Origin: an uncultured Duodenibacillus sp.
Lineage (GTDB): Bacteria; Pseudomonadota; Gammaproteobacteria; Burkholderiales; Burkholderiaceae_F
Length of the DNA stretch: 64,000 bases
Assembly (NCBI GenBank): GCA_944390745.1
Contig: CALXQK010000019.1
Span: 1-64,000, forward strand
Direction: 5' to 3'
A program made the position numbers and the translations under genes. Shown here in pieces: positions 17,596-27,685 of this stretch. Each line of letters opens with the position of its first letter. Position 1 is the first letter of the stretch. The notes below the pieces were generated by a model, which was not told where the DNA came from, ran no database searches, and saw nothing but the letters and a program-made list of their open reading frames with translations.

Positions 17596-18246
17596 TTAGG
17601 AGGCAGCGGGCGCGGCAGGCGCGGCCGCTGCGGCGGCATCGGCGCCGGCAGCGGCGGCGGCATCGGCGCCGGCATCGGCGGCAGCCGGGGTGTCGTCGGC
17701 GATGATGGTCACCGTGGCCACGGTCATCTCGGGCTGGACGGCGGTCACGTTCTCGGGCAGCTTCAGGTCGGAGACACGCAGCGTCGTCTGGCTCGTCATG
17801 CCGGAGAGATCCACGTTGATGAACTCGGGCAGATTCTTGGGCAGGCAGGAGACCTCGATCGAGGACACCAGACGGCTCACGAAGCCCTTGTCGATCTTGA
17901 CGGCCGGGCTGTTTTCGTCGCCGAAGAAGTGCAGCGGCACGCGCATCGTCACATTGGCGTTGGCGTCAATGCGCTGGAAGTCGGCGTGCAGAACCTGGTT
18001 CTTGTAGGGGTGCATCTGGAAGGCGCGCAGAATGACGAGCTCCTCCTTGCCGTCGAGCTCCATGGTGAGGATCGAGGAGTGGAACTTCTCCTTCTGCAGA
18101 TCGTAGTAGAGCTCGTTGTGATCGATGTCGATCGGCGTGGCGGCGGCGTTGTTGCCGTAAACGATGGCGGGCACCCTGGCCTGGCGGCGCAGGCGGCGGC
18201 TCGCACTCGTACCTTGCGTCTTGCGGGTAGCGGCGACGAATTTCAT
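17596..18246 (-). CDS. rplY: 50S ribosomal protein L25, Ctc/TL5 form
   Basis: L25 binds 5S rRNA. The 216-residue product is the long form: an N-terminal L25 domain (KFVAATRKTQGTSASRRLRR onward, VPAIVYGNN) and the C-terminal beta domain found in Ctc/TL5. The last 30 residues are almost pure Ala/Gly/Asp/Pro, encoded partly by a 24-bp tandem repeat. ATG at 18246 is preceded by GGAG. It follows prs by 86 bp, the usual betaproteobacterial order. Confidence 0.96.
   Translation of the reverse strand: MKFVAATRKTQGTSASRRLRRQARVPAIVYGNNAAATPIDIDHNELYYDLQKEKFHSSILTMELDGKEELVILRAFQMHPYKNQVLHADFQRIDANANVTMRVPLHFFGDENSPAVKIDKGFVSRLVSSIEVSCLPKNLPEFINVDLSGMTSQTTLRVSDLKLPENVTAVQPEMTVATVTIIADDTPAAADAGADAAAAAGADAAAAAAPAAPAAS
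17630..17674. repeat. 24-bp tandem repeat in the 3' end of rplY
   Basis: A 21-base block at 17630-17650 is repeated exactly at 17654-17674 (period 24). It encodes an Ala-rich GADAAAA unit of the L25 tail. The repeat keeps frame, so copy-number change would only alter tail length. Confidence 0.75.
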
Positions 18247-18332
18247 GGATATCTCCAAATCAGCAAAAAAGTGCCCGCGGCCGCGACCAGCCGCCGGGCA
18301 GAGGTTTCAGGGTAAAAAATTTCGACGGGCGG

Positions 18333-19283
18333 TTACTCGTTGAAGAGTTCGCTCACCGAATCTTCGCGCGCAATGCGCGAAATCGTTTCGCCCACCAGAG
18401 GCGCGCAGCTCAGCTGGCGGATCTTCGGGCAGGCCTGCGCCTCGGGACGCAGCGGAATGGTGTCGGTCACGACCACTTCGTCCAGGGCGGAATTCTTGAT
18501 GCGCTCGATGGCGTTGCCGGAGAACACCGGGTGCGCGGCATAGGCCAGAACGCGCGTGGCGCCGCGCTCCTTGAGCGCGCCGGCGGCATTGCACAGCGTG
18601 CCGGCCGTGTCGACGATGTCGTCGGTGATCACGCAGGTGCGGCCGCGCACCTCGCCGATGATGTTCATGATCTCGGCGACGTTGGCGCGCGGACGGCGCT
18701 TGTCGATGATCGCGAGGTCAACGCCGAGCTCCTTGGCCATGGCGCGGGCGCGAACGACGCCGCCCACGTCGGGCGAGACCACCATCAGGTCGGGGTACTG
18801 GTGCGCGAGCAGATCATTGAGCAGCACCGGAGTCGAGTAGATGTTGTCGACCGGGACGTCAAAGAAGCCCTGGATCTGGTCAGCGTGCAGATCCATCGTG
18901 AGCACGCGGTCCACGCCCACGCTCTGGAGCATGTTGGCCACAACCTTGGCGGAGATCGCCACGCGCGCCGAGCGCGGACGGCGGTCCTGGCGGGCGTAGC
19001 CGTAGTAGGGCATCACGGCCGTGATGCGGCGCGCGGAGGCGCGGCGCAGCGCATCGGCCATGATCATGAGCTCCATCAGATTGTCATTGGTCGGCGCGCA
19101 GGTGCTCTGCAGAACAAACGCGTCGCAGCCGCGGACGTTTTCATTGATTTCAACCATCACCTCTCCGTCGGAGAAGCGGTTGACCGTCGCGCGGCCCAGG
19201 GGAATGTTGAGATACTGCGCCACCGCGTGGGCAAGCTTGGGGTTGGCGTTGCCTGAGAAGACCTTCAGACTGTCCGAAACCAT
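18333..19283 (-). CDS. prs: Ribose-phosphate pyrophosphokinase
   Basis: Prs makes PRPP from ribose 5-phosphate and ATP for nucleotide, His and Trp synthesis. The 316-residue length is standard. Visible are [20 protein letters not shown] (ATP/catalytic flexible region), the ribose-phosphate region [12 protein letters not shown], and the PRPP loop [13 protein letters not shown]. The ATG at 19283 is chosen from homology ([18 protein letters not shown]); 33 extra upstream codons are not conserved. It lies between tRNA-Gln and rplY. Confidence 0.97.
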   Translation of the reverse strand: MVSDSLKVFSGNANPKLAHAVAQYLNIPLGRATVNRFSDGEVMVEINENVRGCDAFVLQSTCAPTNDNLMELMIMADALRRASARRITAVMPYYGYARQDRRPRSARVAISAKVVANMLQSVGVDRVLTMDLHADQIQGFFDVPVDNIYSTPVLLNDLLAHQYPDLMVVSPDVGGVVRARAMAKELGVDLAIIDKRRPRANVAEIMNIIGEVRGRTCVITDDIVDTAGTLCNAAGALKERGATRVLAYAAHPVFSGNAIERIKNSALDEVVVTDTIPLRPEAQACPKIRQLSCAPLVGETISRIAREDSVSELFNE

Positions 19284-19439
19284 GATGTATTCTCTAAGTG
19301 CTTTGCCGTCGAGACTGCATGCCCTGGCGGCGGTGTCAATGACCTGCAGCGAGGAAGAAGCCCTTCTTCGCCGCCCCAACACGAAAAAAACAGTAAAGCA
19401 GCAGGGACGCGGATCAGCGCAAGTTCCGCTGCGGCGCCC

Positions 19440-19515
19440 TGGCAGGGGTGGAAGGATTCGAACCTTCGCATACCGGAATCAAAATCCGGTGCCTTAACCG
19501 CTTGGCGACACCCCT
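19440..19515 (-). tRNA. tRNA-Gln (anticodon TTG)
   Basis: The minus strand gives a complete cloverleaf: acceptor AGGGGTG pairing with CACCCCT, discriminator G, and an encoded CCA end (19442-19440). The anticodon arm is CCGGA-TTTTGAT-TCCGG, giving anticodon TTG. The T arm has GGTTCGAATCC. The position between prs and ispE is conserved in Betaproteobacteria. Confidence 0.97.
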
Positions 19516-19582
19516 GCAAATCGTGCAAACACTCTATTTTATCCGATCCTTTGCAGCCCGCCGTCGTGCAATCCGCACAGGA

Positions 19583-20542
19583 CTAGAGCCCCTTGAGAAG
19601 CGCCTCGACGGGGTGGCGACCAAGCGTGTGCGCGACATATCCGCGCATGCCGTCGGGAAGGTTCCCGAGCATCGCGCGGGCGGCGGCCTCGCTTGGAGCC
19701 CGTGCAAAGACCGCGGATCCCGAGCCCGTCATGCGCGTCTGCGCGGGGCTTGCTCCCGCCTGCACCAGCGCCCGCATCGCGGCCCCGATGCCGGGGTTGA
19801 TGCGCCGTGCGGCGGCCTCCAGGTCGTTTCGGCCGGGAAGATCGGGCCAGCACGCAAAAAGCTGCCGCGCCAGCGCCCGGCCGTACCCGGATCCGGAGGC
19901 TTCGTTCGCGCCTGCAGAATCGGAAAAGTCCAGAATTTTCAAAGATTTTGTGTTTCTTGTCAAGGCAGGATCACGAAAAACCGCTGCCGTTGAGGTGGGC
20001 TCGGGCGGCATGATCACCGCCCAGACGGCGGGCGGCGTCTCAACAGCAACGAGCTTTTCGCCGATTCCCGAGGCAAAGGCGCTGCGCCCGAAGATGAAGA
20101 AGGGAATGTCGGCGCCTAGGGGCGCGGCCAGGGCAATGAGCGTCTCGGTGTTGTAGTTGAGGCCCCAGAGGCGGTTGAGCGCCAGAAGGGTGGTCGCCGC
20201 GTCGCTTGATCCTCCGCCCATGCCCGCGCCCGCGGGGATGCGCTTGACGACGTGAATGCGCGCGCCGCGCGTGATGCCGGCATGCGCCTGCAAAAGCCTG
20301 GCGGCGCGCACGCACAGGTCTGCCCCGGGGTCGCCGACGATGTCTCCCGTGCGCTCGATGTCGGCCCGCTCGAGGACTTCAATGGAGAGCGCATCGGCCA
20401 GATCGATGAGAACGAAGAGGCTCTCAAGCAGATGCATGCCGTCGGGGCGCCGGCCCGTGACGTGCAAAAAGAGGTTGAGCTTGGCGGGCGCCGGAAGATT
20501 CTCGAGGCGCCGCGGGGCGAGGGGGGCTTGGTCGCAAATCAT
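19583..20542 (-). CDS. ispE: 4-diphosphocytidyl-2-C-methyl-D-erythritol kinase
   Basis: IspE is the GHMP kinase that phosphorylates CDP-methylerythritol in the non-mevalonate isoprenoid pathway. The 319 residues include PAPAKLNLFLHVTGRRPDG near the N-terminus and the ATP-binding signature PAGAGMGGGSSDAATTL near residue 105. It is slightly longer than typical (about 290) because of an insertion around residues 200-225. It is 53 bp downstream of lolB and upstream of tRNA-Gln on the same strand. Confidence 0.95.
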   Translation of the reverse strand: MICDQAPLAPRRLENLPAPAKLNLFLHVTGRRPDGMHLLESLFVLIDLADALSIEVLERADIERTGDIVGDPGADLCVRAARLLQAHAGITRGARIHVVKRIPAGAGMGGGSSDAATTLLALNRLWGLNYNTETLIALAAPLGADIPFFIFGRSAFASGIGEKLVAVETPPAVWAVIMPPEPTSTAAVFRDPALTRNTKSLKILDFSDSAGANEASGSGYGRALARQLFACWPDLPGRNDLEAAARRINPGIGAAMRALVQAGASPAQTRMTGSGSAVFARAPSEAAARAMLGNLPDGMRGYVAHTLGRHPVEALLKGL

Positions 20543-20595
20543 GGGAACTGCCGTCAGGAAAAAGGGCGGGCGCGAGGTTTTTTCGCCCGCGGCGC

Positions 20596-21171
20596 TCAGG
20601 GCTCGATCGTGAGCGAAAGCGAGATGCCGCCGCCGGAGAGCGCGAGCACCGCGGGCGAGCCGTCGGCAAGCCTGCGGCGCACGGTGACGCGCCAGCCGGC
20701 CTGCTCAAAGCTCTCCGGCGAGATCGTGCGGCTTGCGGCGGAGGCCGCGGGCCTGCCGGCAAGCCAGCTCTTGAGCATGGGCACGGGAAGCGCAAAGCCG
20801 AAGGCCTCCTGCATGAGCGCCTCGGCCGAGGGCGCCTCAACGGGCGGCTGCGAGCCGCGCTCGAGAACTGCGCCTGCGCTCGAGACGGTGACGCGTCCAA
20901 GCACGCCGTACAACGGCGTGAGCAGTTCGAGCACGTCGGCCTTGCGCGTCTGCGTGAGACGGTAGCGGCCGCTTGCCGACTGCGTTCTGCCGTCGCGGCT
21001 GATGCGCCCGGAGAAGCGCCCCGAGATGACGACTGCGTCCGCAGGCGCGCCCAGGGTGCCGCAGCCCGATAGAAGGACGGCGGGCAGGACCGGCGCAAGG
21101 GCAAGCAGTCCGAGCCGGGCGAGCGCCCGGCGGCGGCCGCAGCGGGCCGCAGTCGCCGCTGCCGGCGTCAC
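20596..21171 (-). CDS. lolB: Outer-membrane lipoprotein receptor LolB
   Basis: LolB receives lipoproteins from LolA and inserts them in the outer membrane. The 191-residue product has a basic N-terminus, a hydrophobic segment and a lipobox LLSGC (Cys about residue 37). Downstream it has the LolB-type pattern SGRFSGRISRDGRTQSASGR and the hydrophobic loop region ELLTPLYGVLGRV. LolB is poorly conserved, so position between a TPR gene and ispE (standard in this order) adds weight. It overlaps the TPR gene by 4 bp. Confidence 0.88.
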   Translation of the reverse strand: MTPAAATAARCGRRRALARLGLLALAPVLPAVLLSGCGTLGAPADAVVISGRFSGRISRDGRTQSASGRYRLTQTRKADVLELLTPLYGVLGRVTVSSAGAVLERGSQPPVEAPSAEALMQEAFGFALPVPMLKSWLAGRPAASAASRTISPESFEQAGWRVTVRRRLADGSPAVLALSGGGISLSLTIEP

Positions 21172-23024
21172 TGGCGCGCTCCGCTTGAGCCGGACTCCCC
21201 GAGATAGGACTGCCGCAGCTGCCGGGCGCGGGCGTTCTCGGGATCGGCCTTGAGGACTTCATTGAGAACGTCGAGCGCGCGCGGCGTCTTTCCAAGGGCG
21301 TGGAGCACCTGCGCAAGGTGCAGTCCGATCTCGTGGTCGCCGGGCTCGATGGTGCGCGCGCGGGCAAGGAGCTTTTCGGCCTCATCGAGCCGTCCCTGCT
21401 TGAAGCGCAGCCACCCCAGGGAGTCGGTGACGTAGGGGTTGCGCCCGTCGGTGAGCCCCATGGCCTTCTCGATGAGCTCGCCGGCCTCCTTGAGGCGGAT
21501 GCCGCGCTCAAGCCACATGTAGCCCAGGGAGTTGTAGCCGTTGGGATTGTCGGGGGCGAGCTTGATGAAGCTGCGCAGCAGCGCCTCGGACTCCTCAAGC
21601 CGCCCGACCTCGTGGGCGGTCATCGCCGTCTGGTAGATGAGCTCGGCGTCCCCGGGCGCAGCCTTGATTGCCTCCTGAAGCACGTCGATCACCTCGCCCT
21701 TGCGTCCGGCGTTGAGCAGAAGTCCGGCGCAGGTGCGCAGCAGCGTCGACTTCTGGGCGCTGCTGCTGACGCGCATGGTCCTCAGGATCCGGCAGGCGTC
21801 GTCGACGCGCTGCAGGCCCGCAAGAATTTCGACCTCCTTGAGCCGGGCGGCCTGGTACTTGTCGCCCTTTTCAACCTTGTCGAGCCACTCGACGGCCTGC
21901 TCGGCGCGTCCCTGTGCGAGCTCCACCATCCCGAGGCGGACATAGGCCGAGTCGGGAAGAAGCTTCGTGTCGGGGGCCTTGGCAAGAAGCACGAGATACT
22001 TCTTGTAGTAGAGCTTGGCCTTTTCAAAGAGCTGCGCCTCCTCGGCAAACATGCCGAGCACGAAGATCGTCCGCGGCTCGTCCTTGCGGTCGGTTTCAAT
22101 GCGCGAGAGCTCGCGCTGCAGCTTGTCGATCTCGCCGGTCTTCAGAAGACTCTTGGCGTAGGACAGGCGCACCTGCACGCTGCCCGGGTGATCCTTGAGG
22201 TAGTCCGCAAGCCGTCTGCTGGCCGCCCCGGGGTCGAGCGCATACTCGTAGTCCGCCCCCTGAAGCAGGATGTGCGGGTTGTCCGGGGCCAGGGCGATGG
22301 CCTTCAGGCCGTGGTCGCGCGCGGCCTCGCGCATCTTGGCCTGCGCGGCGAGCGAGGCGAGCACCAGCTCGACGCGCGCATCCTCGTTGTTCTTTTCAAA
22401 GAGGGCGTTGAGCGTGTCGTAGAGCCGCGCCTTCTCGGGCGTTGCGGCCGAAAGCTGCACGATGCTCTCGAGCAGCGTCGCCGGCTCGTCGGTCTCCTTG
22501 AGAAGGCTCTCGGCGGTCCTTGCACCCTCCTCGAACTGCCCCTTGCTGAAGAGCTCGCCTGCGCGCATGAGCCGCACGCGGCTGTTGTCGGGATCAAGCT
22601 CCTTCCAGAGCGCAAAGGCCTGCCTTGCGGCCTCCTCATTTTGTCCGGCCTCGGCTGCGGCAAAGGCGCGTCCGGCAATGTCGGCCTGGCGCGACTTGCG
22701 CGCGGCGAGCATGAATTCCTCAAAGGCGCGTGCGGCGTCGCCGCCCTGAAGCGCGAACTCCCCGGTCATCACATGCGCGAGCGTATCGCGCGCAAGCAGC
22801 GCCTGCTTCGGGGAAAGCTCGCCGCGGCCGGCCGCGGCGGCCTTCTGTTCGGAGGCGGCCGGCGCGTCCGGAGCGGCCTCGCTGGCGGCTGCGGCCGACA
22901 TGGCGATGAGCCCCGAGAGCGTGCAGGCAAGCGCGCGCACCAGGGCGTGCCGGGGCGGGAAAAGGGCGGATGCGCCGCAGTGAAGCGCTGCTTGCAGCTG
23001 CCGGCGGGATGAAGGCTGGGGCAT
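21168..23024 (-). CDS. Exported tetratricopeptide-repeat protein
   Basis: A 618-residue protein with a basic N-terminus and hydrophobic segment (about residues 28-48, ending AAASEAAPD), so probably exported to the periplasm. The rest is helical repeats: clear TPR-like units include GEFALQGGDAARAFEEFMLA, AEKLLARARTIEPGDHEIGL and the C-terminal ALDVLNEVLKADPENARARQ. A TPR protein upstream of lolB is typical of Burkholderiales. Function is not established; a scaffold role in envelope biogenesis is inference from position. Coupled to lolB by a 4-bp overlap. Confidence 0.85.
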   Translation of the reverse strand: MPQPSSRRQLQAALHCGASALFPPRHALVRALACTLSGLIAMSAAAASEAAPDAPAASEQKAAAAGRGELSPKQALLARDTLAHVMTGEFALQGGDAARAFEEFMLAARKSRQADIAGRAFAAAEAGQNEEAARQAFALWKELDPDNSRVRLMRAGELFSKGQFEEGARTAESLLKETDEPATLLESIVQLSAATPEKARLYDTLNALFEKNNEDARVELVLASLAAQAKMREAARDHGLKAIALAPDNPHILLQGADYEYALDPGAASRRLADYLKDHPGSVQVRLSYAKSLLKTGEIDKLQRELSRIETDRKDEPRTIFVLGMFAEEAQLFEKAKLYYKKYLVLLAKAPDTKLLPDSAYVRLGMVELAQGRAEQAVEWLDKVEKGDKYQAARLKEVEILAGLQRVDDACRILRTMRVSSSAQKSTLLRTCAGLLLNAGRKGEVIDVLQEAIKAAPGDAELIYQTAMTAHEVGRLEESEALLRSFIKLAPDNPNGYNSLGYMWLERGIRLKEAGELIEKAMGLTDGRNPYVTDSLGWLRFKQGRLDEAEKLLARARTIEPGDHEIGLHLAQVLHALGKTPRALDVLNEVLKADPENARARQLRQSYLGESGSSGARQ

Positions 23025-23356
23025 AGGTGGCTGTGAGGGAACGGCCGAAAGTGCAGCAGCGGCCGCGCGGGCGCCCGGGGACGGGGCCCCGGGAGTCGGC
23101 GCAGGGCAGAGCGCGCCCGGGGGCGGTCGACTGCATGGGAAAATGGGTTTGTTTGGGCGTCAAGTATAAGGGACGGCCTTGCGGACCGAGCGCGCGGCGC
23201 CGGCCGATCCCGCCCCCTGCCGGACGCCCGGGGCGCGCCCCGCCGGGAGTGCATCGGATAAAATGCAGGCCGGCGGCGTCCCGGCGCCCGCTCTTCATCC
23301 ATTCAAGACCGGGGCGCTGGCCCCGGACTTCTCTTTTGCATTTTCCCCAAGACCTC
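23025..23356. other. Divergent intergenic region between the TPR gene and the acyltransferase gene
   Basis: No gene is supported. Two AT-rich hexamers on the plus strand, TATAAG near 23165 and GGATAAAAT near 23256, could be -10 elements for the acyltransferase gene, but I find no convincing -35 partner. Nothing else stands out. Confidence 0.4.
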
Positions 23357-24235
23357 ATGTTTGAACTGCTCGCTCGATTCTGGATCGGCGTTGTGAAGCT
23401 CTTTCGCTTCGTCCCCATGCCGGTGCGCAACCGCATGGCTGCGGTGGTGGGGTGGATCCTGTGGTGGGCGATTCCCAAGCGCCGGCATGTGACGCTCACC
23501 AACCTGCGGCTGTGCTTTCCGGAAAAAAGCGAGCAGGAGCGCCGCCGGCTGGCCCGGTCGCTCTACAGGCGCCTGGCGCGCGCGGCCCTCGACCACGGCG
23601 TGCTCTGGGCGGGATCGGCCGAGGAGGTCGACCGCATGGTGCGCTTTGAGGGCCTTGAGACCGTCACCGGCGCCGGAGGGCGGCCGCTCATTGTGATTTC
23701 GCCGCACTTCGTCGGGCTTGACGCCGCGGGCATCGCCTTCAATCTGCACGTGCGGGGCTGCTCGCTTTATCAAAAGCAGCGAAATGCGGCCTGGGACGCG
23801 GCGGCGCTTGCCGGGCGGCTGCGCTTCTGCCAGCCGGTGCTCATTGCCAAGACCGGCCGCGGCGACCTGATGGCGGTGATCCGCGCCATGCACCAGGGAC
23901 TGCCCTTTTACTATCTGCCCGATCTGGACCACGGCCGGAAGAATTCAATCTTCGTGCCCTTTTTCGGCATTCCCGCGGCGACGGTTCCGATGGCAAGCCG
24001 TCTGGCGCGCGTCACCGGGGCGCGCGTGTGCCTTTGCATCACGGAAATGACCGACGAGGGCTACGTGGTTCATATTTCAAAGCTCTGGGAGGACTTTCCG
24101 ACCGAGGACTTTGAGGCCGATACGCGCCGCATCACGGAAAACCTCGAGGAGTGGATCCGGCGGCTGCCCGACCAGTATCTCTGGACGCACCGGCGCTTCA
24201 AGACGCGCCCGGAGGGCGAGCCCTCCGTATACTGA
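23357..24235 (+). CDS. LpxL/HtrB-type late acyltransferase
   Basis: An inner-membrane acyltransferase of the lipid A late-acylation family, which adds a secondary acyl chain to lipid A precursor. The 292-residue product has an N-terminal hydrophobic helix (VGWILWWAI around residue 32) and the catalytic HX4D motif in [12 protein letters not shown], about residue 115. The ATG at 23357 begins the homologous region ([20 protein letters not shown]); upstream in-frame sequence is not conserved and there is no strong Shine-Dalgarno. It precedes dapF by about 80 bp, a common Burkholderiales arrangement. Confidence 0.9.
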   Translation: MFELLARFWIGVVKLFRFVPMPVRNRMAAVVGWILWWAIPKRRHVTLTNLRLCFPEKSEQERRRLARSLYRRLARAALDHGVLWAGSAEEVDRMVRFEGLETVTGAGGRPLIVISPHFVGLDAAGIAFNLHVRGCSLYQKQRNAAWDAAALAGRLRFCQPVLIAKTGRGDLMAVIRAMHQGLPFYYLPDLDHGRKNSIFVPFFGIPAATVPMASRLARVTGARVCLCITEMTDEGYVVHISKLWEDFPTEDFEADTRRITENLEEWIRRLPDQYLWTHRRFKTRPEGEPSVY

Positions 24236-24317
24236 TCTGATCCTCAACGAATGCGCCCTCTGCGTGCGCGCCGGCCGCGGCGACCGAGGGGCGAGCCTGC
24301 TTTTTTTTGGTGTTTTC

Positions 24318-25169
24318 ATGCTGCTTCGTTTTACCAAGATGCAGGGCGCGGGCAATGACTTCGTCATGCTCAACGCCTACGACCGGCCCGTCGCCCTGAC
24401 GACCGAACAGATCCGCCGCATCTGCGACCGGCGCTTCGGCGTGGGGTGCGACCAGCTGCTTGTCGTTGAAAAAAGCGCCGTCGCCGGGGCGGATTTCAAG
24501 TACCGCATCTTCAACCAGGACGGCGGCGAGGTGGAGATGTGCGGCAACGGCGCGCGCTGCTTTGCCGTCTTTGTGCGCGACGAGGGGCTGACCGCGAAGC
24601 GCACCATCACCTGCGAGACGCTCAAGGGCGTGATCGCCCCCACCGTCGAGGACGACGGCCGGGTGCGGGTGGACATGGGTGCGCCGCGCTTTGACCCGGC
24701 CGACCTTGCCTTTGATGCCGCGGGGGTGAGCCGGCTCACCCGTGCGGCCGACACGCTCTATCAGGTGCGCGCCGCGGGCGAGGACAACTGGGTGAGTCTG
24801 GTGTCGATGGGAAATCCCCACGCCGTGCGGCTTGTGGGCGACGTGGACGCCGCGCCGGTTGAGGCGGTGGGCGAGGCCTTCCAGCACCTTGAGCGCTTTC
24901 GCGAGCGCGTCAATGTGGGCTTTCTGCAGGTGCTTGACCGCACGCACGTGCGGCTGCGCGTCTATGAGCGCGGCGCGGGCGAGACGCTTGCCTGCGGCAG
25001 CGGCGCCTGTGCGGCCGTTGCGGCGGGCATCCGCCGCGGAGCGCTTGACCGCGACGTCGAGGTGTCCATGCGCGGGGGCGAACTGAAGGTTTCCTGGGAC
25101 GGCGCAGACGGGCACGTCTTCCTGACCGGGCCCGCGGCGGTCGTCTTCAAGGGCGAGATTGAAATTTAG
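24318..25169 (+). CDS. dapF: Diaminopimelate epimerase
   Basis: DapF converts LL- to meso-diaminopimelate for lysine and peptidoglycan. The 283-residue product starts [20 protein letters not shown]. The two catalytic cysteines are in EMCGNGARC (about residue 75) and [10 protein letters not shown] (about residue 225). The start was taken at the conserved N-terminus; a run of eight T residues and no clear Shine-Dalgarno precede it. Confidence 0.97.
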   Translation: MLLRFTKMQGAGNDFVMLNAYDRPVALTTEQIRRICDRRFGVGCDQLLVVEKSAVAGADFKYRIFNQDGGEVEMCGNGARCFAVFVRDEGLTAKRTITCETLKGVIAPTVEDDGRVRVDMGAPRFDPADLAFDAAGVSRLTRAADTLYQVRAAGEDNWVSLVSMGNPHAVRLVGDVDAAPVEAVGEAFQHLERFRERVNVGFLQVLDRTHVRLRVYERGAGETLACGSGACAAVAAGIRRGALDRDVEVSMRGGELKVSWDGADGHVFLTGPAAVVFKGEIEI

Positions 25170-25216
25170 CCTCCCTTCGGCGGGAGCGAGGCAAGGACAG
25201 CAATAAAGGTGGGGCC

Positions 25217-26428
25217 ATGATTGATGTGGTTTTGAAAAAGGGCAAGGAGCGCAGTCTGCTGCGCCGCCATCCCTGGGTTTACGACACGGCCGTGCAGCGC
25301 GTAGGAGGCGCTCCCGCCTCGGGAGAAACCGTCCGGGTGCTTGCCTTTGACGGAAGGCCTCTGGGGCTTGGGGCCTTTTCTCCGGCCTCGAGCATCCGCG
25401 TGCGCATGTGGTGCTTTGACTGCTCGGTCGACGTGGACGATCCGCTTTTTCTGCGGCGCCGCATCGAGGCCGCCGTTGAGGCGCGCGAGGCGCTTCTGAC
25501 GCGCACCAACGCGCGGCGCCTGGTGTTCGGCGAGGCCGACGGCCTGCCGGGGCTCGTGGTCGACGACTACGACGGCTGGCTGGTGACGCAGTTTCAGGCC
25601 GCGGGCGTCGAGCGGCGCCGCGACGAAATCGCGGCCGCCCTCATGCAGGCAGCCGGCGCGCGCGGCGTCTTTGACCGCTCGGATGCGGCCACGCGCACCC
25701 GGGAGGGACTTCAGACGCGCGTGGGGGTGCTCGCCGGAGACGAGCCCCCGCAGCTGATCGACATCGTCGAGGACGGGGTGCGCTACGGCGTGGACGTGCG
25801 CCGCGGCCACAAGACGGGCTTTTACATCGACCAGCGCGAAAGCCGCCTTGCGGCGCAGAGAATCGCCGCCGACTTTCTTGAGCGTACGGGCCGCGGCCTG
25901 CGGGCTCTGAACTGCTTTTGCTACACCGGGGGCTTCTCGCTTGCCCTGATGAAGGGCGGGGCGCAGGAGGTGGTGAGCGTGGACAGCTCGGCCGAGGCCC
26001 TTGCCAGAGCGCGCGCCAATGCGGCCATGAACGGCTTTGACGACGAGCGCATGCGCTGGGTTGAGGACGACGTCTTCGGCTTTCTGCGCAGGATGCGCGA
26101 CGCCGGCGAGAGCTTTGATCTCGTGGTGCTCGATCCTCCCAAGTTCGCCTCAAGCCACTACCATGTCGAGCGCGCCGCGCGCGCCTACAAGGACATCAAC
26201 CTCAACGGACTGCGGCTGCTGCGGCTCGGCGGACGTCTGCTCACCTTTTCGTGCTCGGGGGCGATCGACGTGGACCTGTTCCAGAAGATCGTCGCGGGCG
26301 CGGTCTTTGATGCGGGACGCACGGCATGGGCCGTCGAGCGCTTCGGCGCTGGAAGCGACCATCCGCTGCTGATGACCTGCCCCGAGGGCGAGTACCTCAA
26401 GGGGCTCGATCTGCTCATGCGCGACTAA
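25217..26428 (+). CDS. rlmI: RlmI-type rRNA (cytosine-C5) methyltransferase
   Basis: A class I SAM-dependent methyltransferase of the RlmI/YccW family; RlmI makes m5C1962 in 23S rRNA. The 403 residues have an N-terminal PUA domain (GKERSLLRRHPWVYDTAVQR), the family segment KTGFYIDQRESR, SAM motif I LNCFCYTGGFSLALM, and the catalytic-region VVLDPPKFASS. The exact target base is inferred from family. It follows dapF by 47 bp on the same strand. Confidence 0.88.
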   Translation: MIDVVLKKGKERSLLRRHPWVYDTAVQRVGGAPASGETVRVLAFDGRPLGLGAFSPASSIRVRMWCFDCSVDVDDPLFLRRRIEAAVEAREALLTRTNARRLVFGEADGLPGLVVDDYDGWLVTQFQAAGVERRRDEIAAALMQAAGARGVFDRSDAATRTREGLQTRVGVLAGDEPPQLIDIVEDGVRYGVDVRRGHKTGFYIDQRESRLAAQRIAADFLERTGRGLRALNCFCYTGGFSLALMKGGAQEVVSVDSSAEALARARANAAMNGFDDERMRWVEDDVFGFLRRMRDAGESFDLVVLDPPKFASSHYHVERAARAYKDINLNGLRLLRLGGRLLTFSCSGAIDVDLFQKIVAGAVFDAGRTAWAVERFGAGSDHPLLMTCPEGEYLKGLDLLMRD

Positions 26429-26517
26429 CCCGGCATGAGCGCGCCGCGGCCGCACGGGCGGCCCGGCGCGGACCGCCCGCGAGGCCGCGGGCGGCCAGGT
26501 TTCGGAGTAAAGACACT

Positions 26518-27522
26518 ATGACTGAAGATTTTGATCCGTATCCGCCCGAGCCCGAGATTCCCGTCACCATCCTGACGGGCTTTCTCGGTGCGGGCAAGAC
26601 GACGCTTTTGAACCGCATCCTTCACGAGGAGCACCACCACCGCATTGCGGTGATTGAAAACGAGTTCGGCGAGGAGGACATCGACAGCGAGCTGCTGGTG
26701 CAAAGCGGCGCCGAGCAGATCGTGACGATGAACAACGGCTGCATCTGCTGCACGATCCGCGGCGATCTGTCGCGCATCCTCACCGACCTGCGGCACAAGC
26801 GCGACCGCGGGGAGATCGCCTTTGACTACGTGGTGATCGAGACGACGGGCGTGGCCAACCCGGGGCCCGTGTGCCAGACCTTTTTCATGGATGATGCGGT
26901 GGCGCCCTTTTTCCGTCTCGACGGCGTGGTGACGATCGTCGACGCCCTCAACGGCGGCCGCACGCTCGACGAGCAGGACGTGGCCAAGGATCAGGTCGCC
27001 TTTGCCGACCGCATCTTCATCTCCAAGCGCGATCTGGTGTCCGCCGAGGACTATGAGGCGCTCCGGGCGCGGCTTGCGGCAATGAATCCGCGCGCGGCGA
27101 TCGAGCCCGCCGACATGGGCAGCGTGCCCGTCGAGAAGGTGCTCGACCTCAACGGCTTCAACATGAACGACATCCTCGACATCGATCCCGGCTTTCTCAC
27201 CGGGGCGCATCACCACCATCACGGCGACGACGTCGCGGCCTTCATGTTCACCTCCAGGCGTCCCTTCGACGCGCCGCGCTTTGAGCAGTACATCCAGAGT
27301 CTCATCGCGGTCTATGGACAGGACATGCTGCGCTACAAGGGAATTCTCTACGTCAAGGGAACTGGACGGCGCTGCGTCTTTCAGGGCGTACACATGATGT
27401 TCGGCGCCGACGTGCTCGGTCCCTGGGGCGAGACCGTGCCCGAGACAAAGATCGTGATCATCGGGCGCCGGCTGCCGCAGGAGGCGATCATCAAGGGCTT
27501 TGAAAGCTGCCTTGCCGACTAG
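26518..27522 (+). CDS. COG0523 (CobW/YjiA) GTPase, probable metallochaperone
   Basis: A G3E-family GTPase of 334 residues thought to deliver metal, often zinc, to target proteins. Walker A is GFLGAGKTTLLN; the metal-binding CxCC motif is in NNGCICCTIRGDL; the GTPase motif ETTGVANPGP and guanine-specificity SKRD are present. A His-rich loop (TGAHHHHHGDD, about residue 230) could hold metal. The ATG at 26518 has GGAG upstream. It is followed by dksA, whose product lacks zinc ligands, a suggestive neighbour; I see no Zur-like operator in front. Confidence 0.9.
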   Translation: MTEDFDPYPPEPEIPVTILTGFLGAGKTTLLNRILHEEHHHRIAVIENEFGEEDIDSELLVQSGAEQIVTMNNGCICCTIRGDLSRILTDLRHKRDRGEIAFDYVVIETTGVANPGPVCQTFFMDDAVAPFFRLDGVVTIVDALNGGRTLDEQDVAKDQVAFADRIFISKRDLVSAEDYEALRARLAAMNPRAAIEPADMGSVPVEKVLDLNGFNMNDILDIDPGFLTGAHHHHHGDDVAAFMFTSRRPFDAPRFEQYIQSLIAVYGQDMLRYKGILYVKGTGRRCVFQGVHMMFGADVLGPWGETVPETKIVIIGRRLPQEAIIKGFESCLAD

Positions 27523-27545
27523 GGGCGGCGGATCGCAGCCGGGGA

Positions 27546-27575
27546 GGGGGGCGAACGCCCCCCTTGCTGCTTTTC
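27546..27575 (+). terminator. Terminator-like hairpin after the COG0523 gene
   Basis: GGGGGGC (27546-27552) pairs with GCCCCCC (27557-27563) around a GAAC loop, followed by a moderately T-rich stretch. It lies 24 bp past the stop codon. Confidence 0.6.
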
Positions 27576-27685
27576 TGCATCCAGCCGCATGCGGCGGCTT
27601 GTGCTGCATCCGGGGTGCGGGGGTGATAACCCGCACGCGGTCGGAGCAGGCAGGTTTTTCTCGACTTTTCAAGCCTCAAGAGCGC

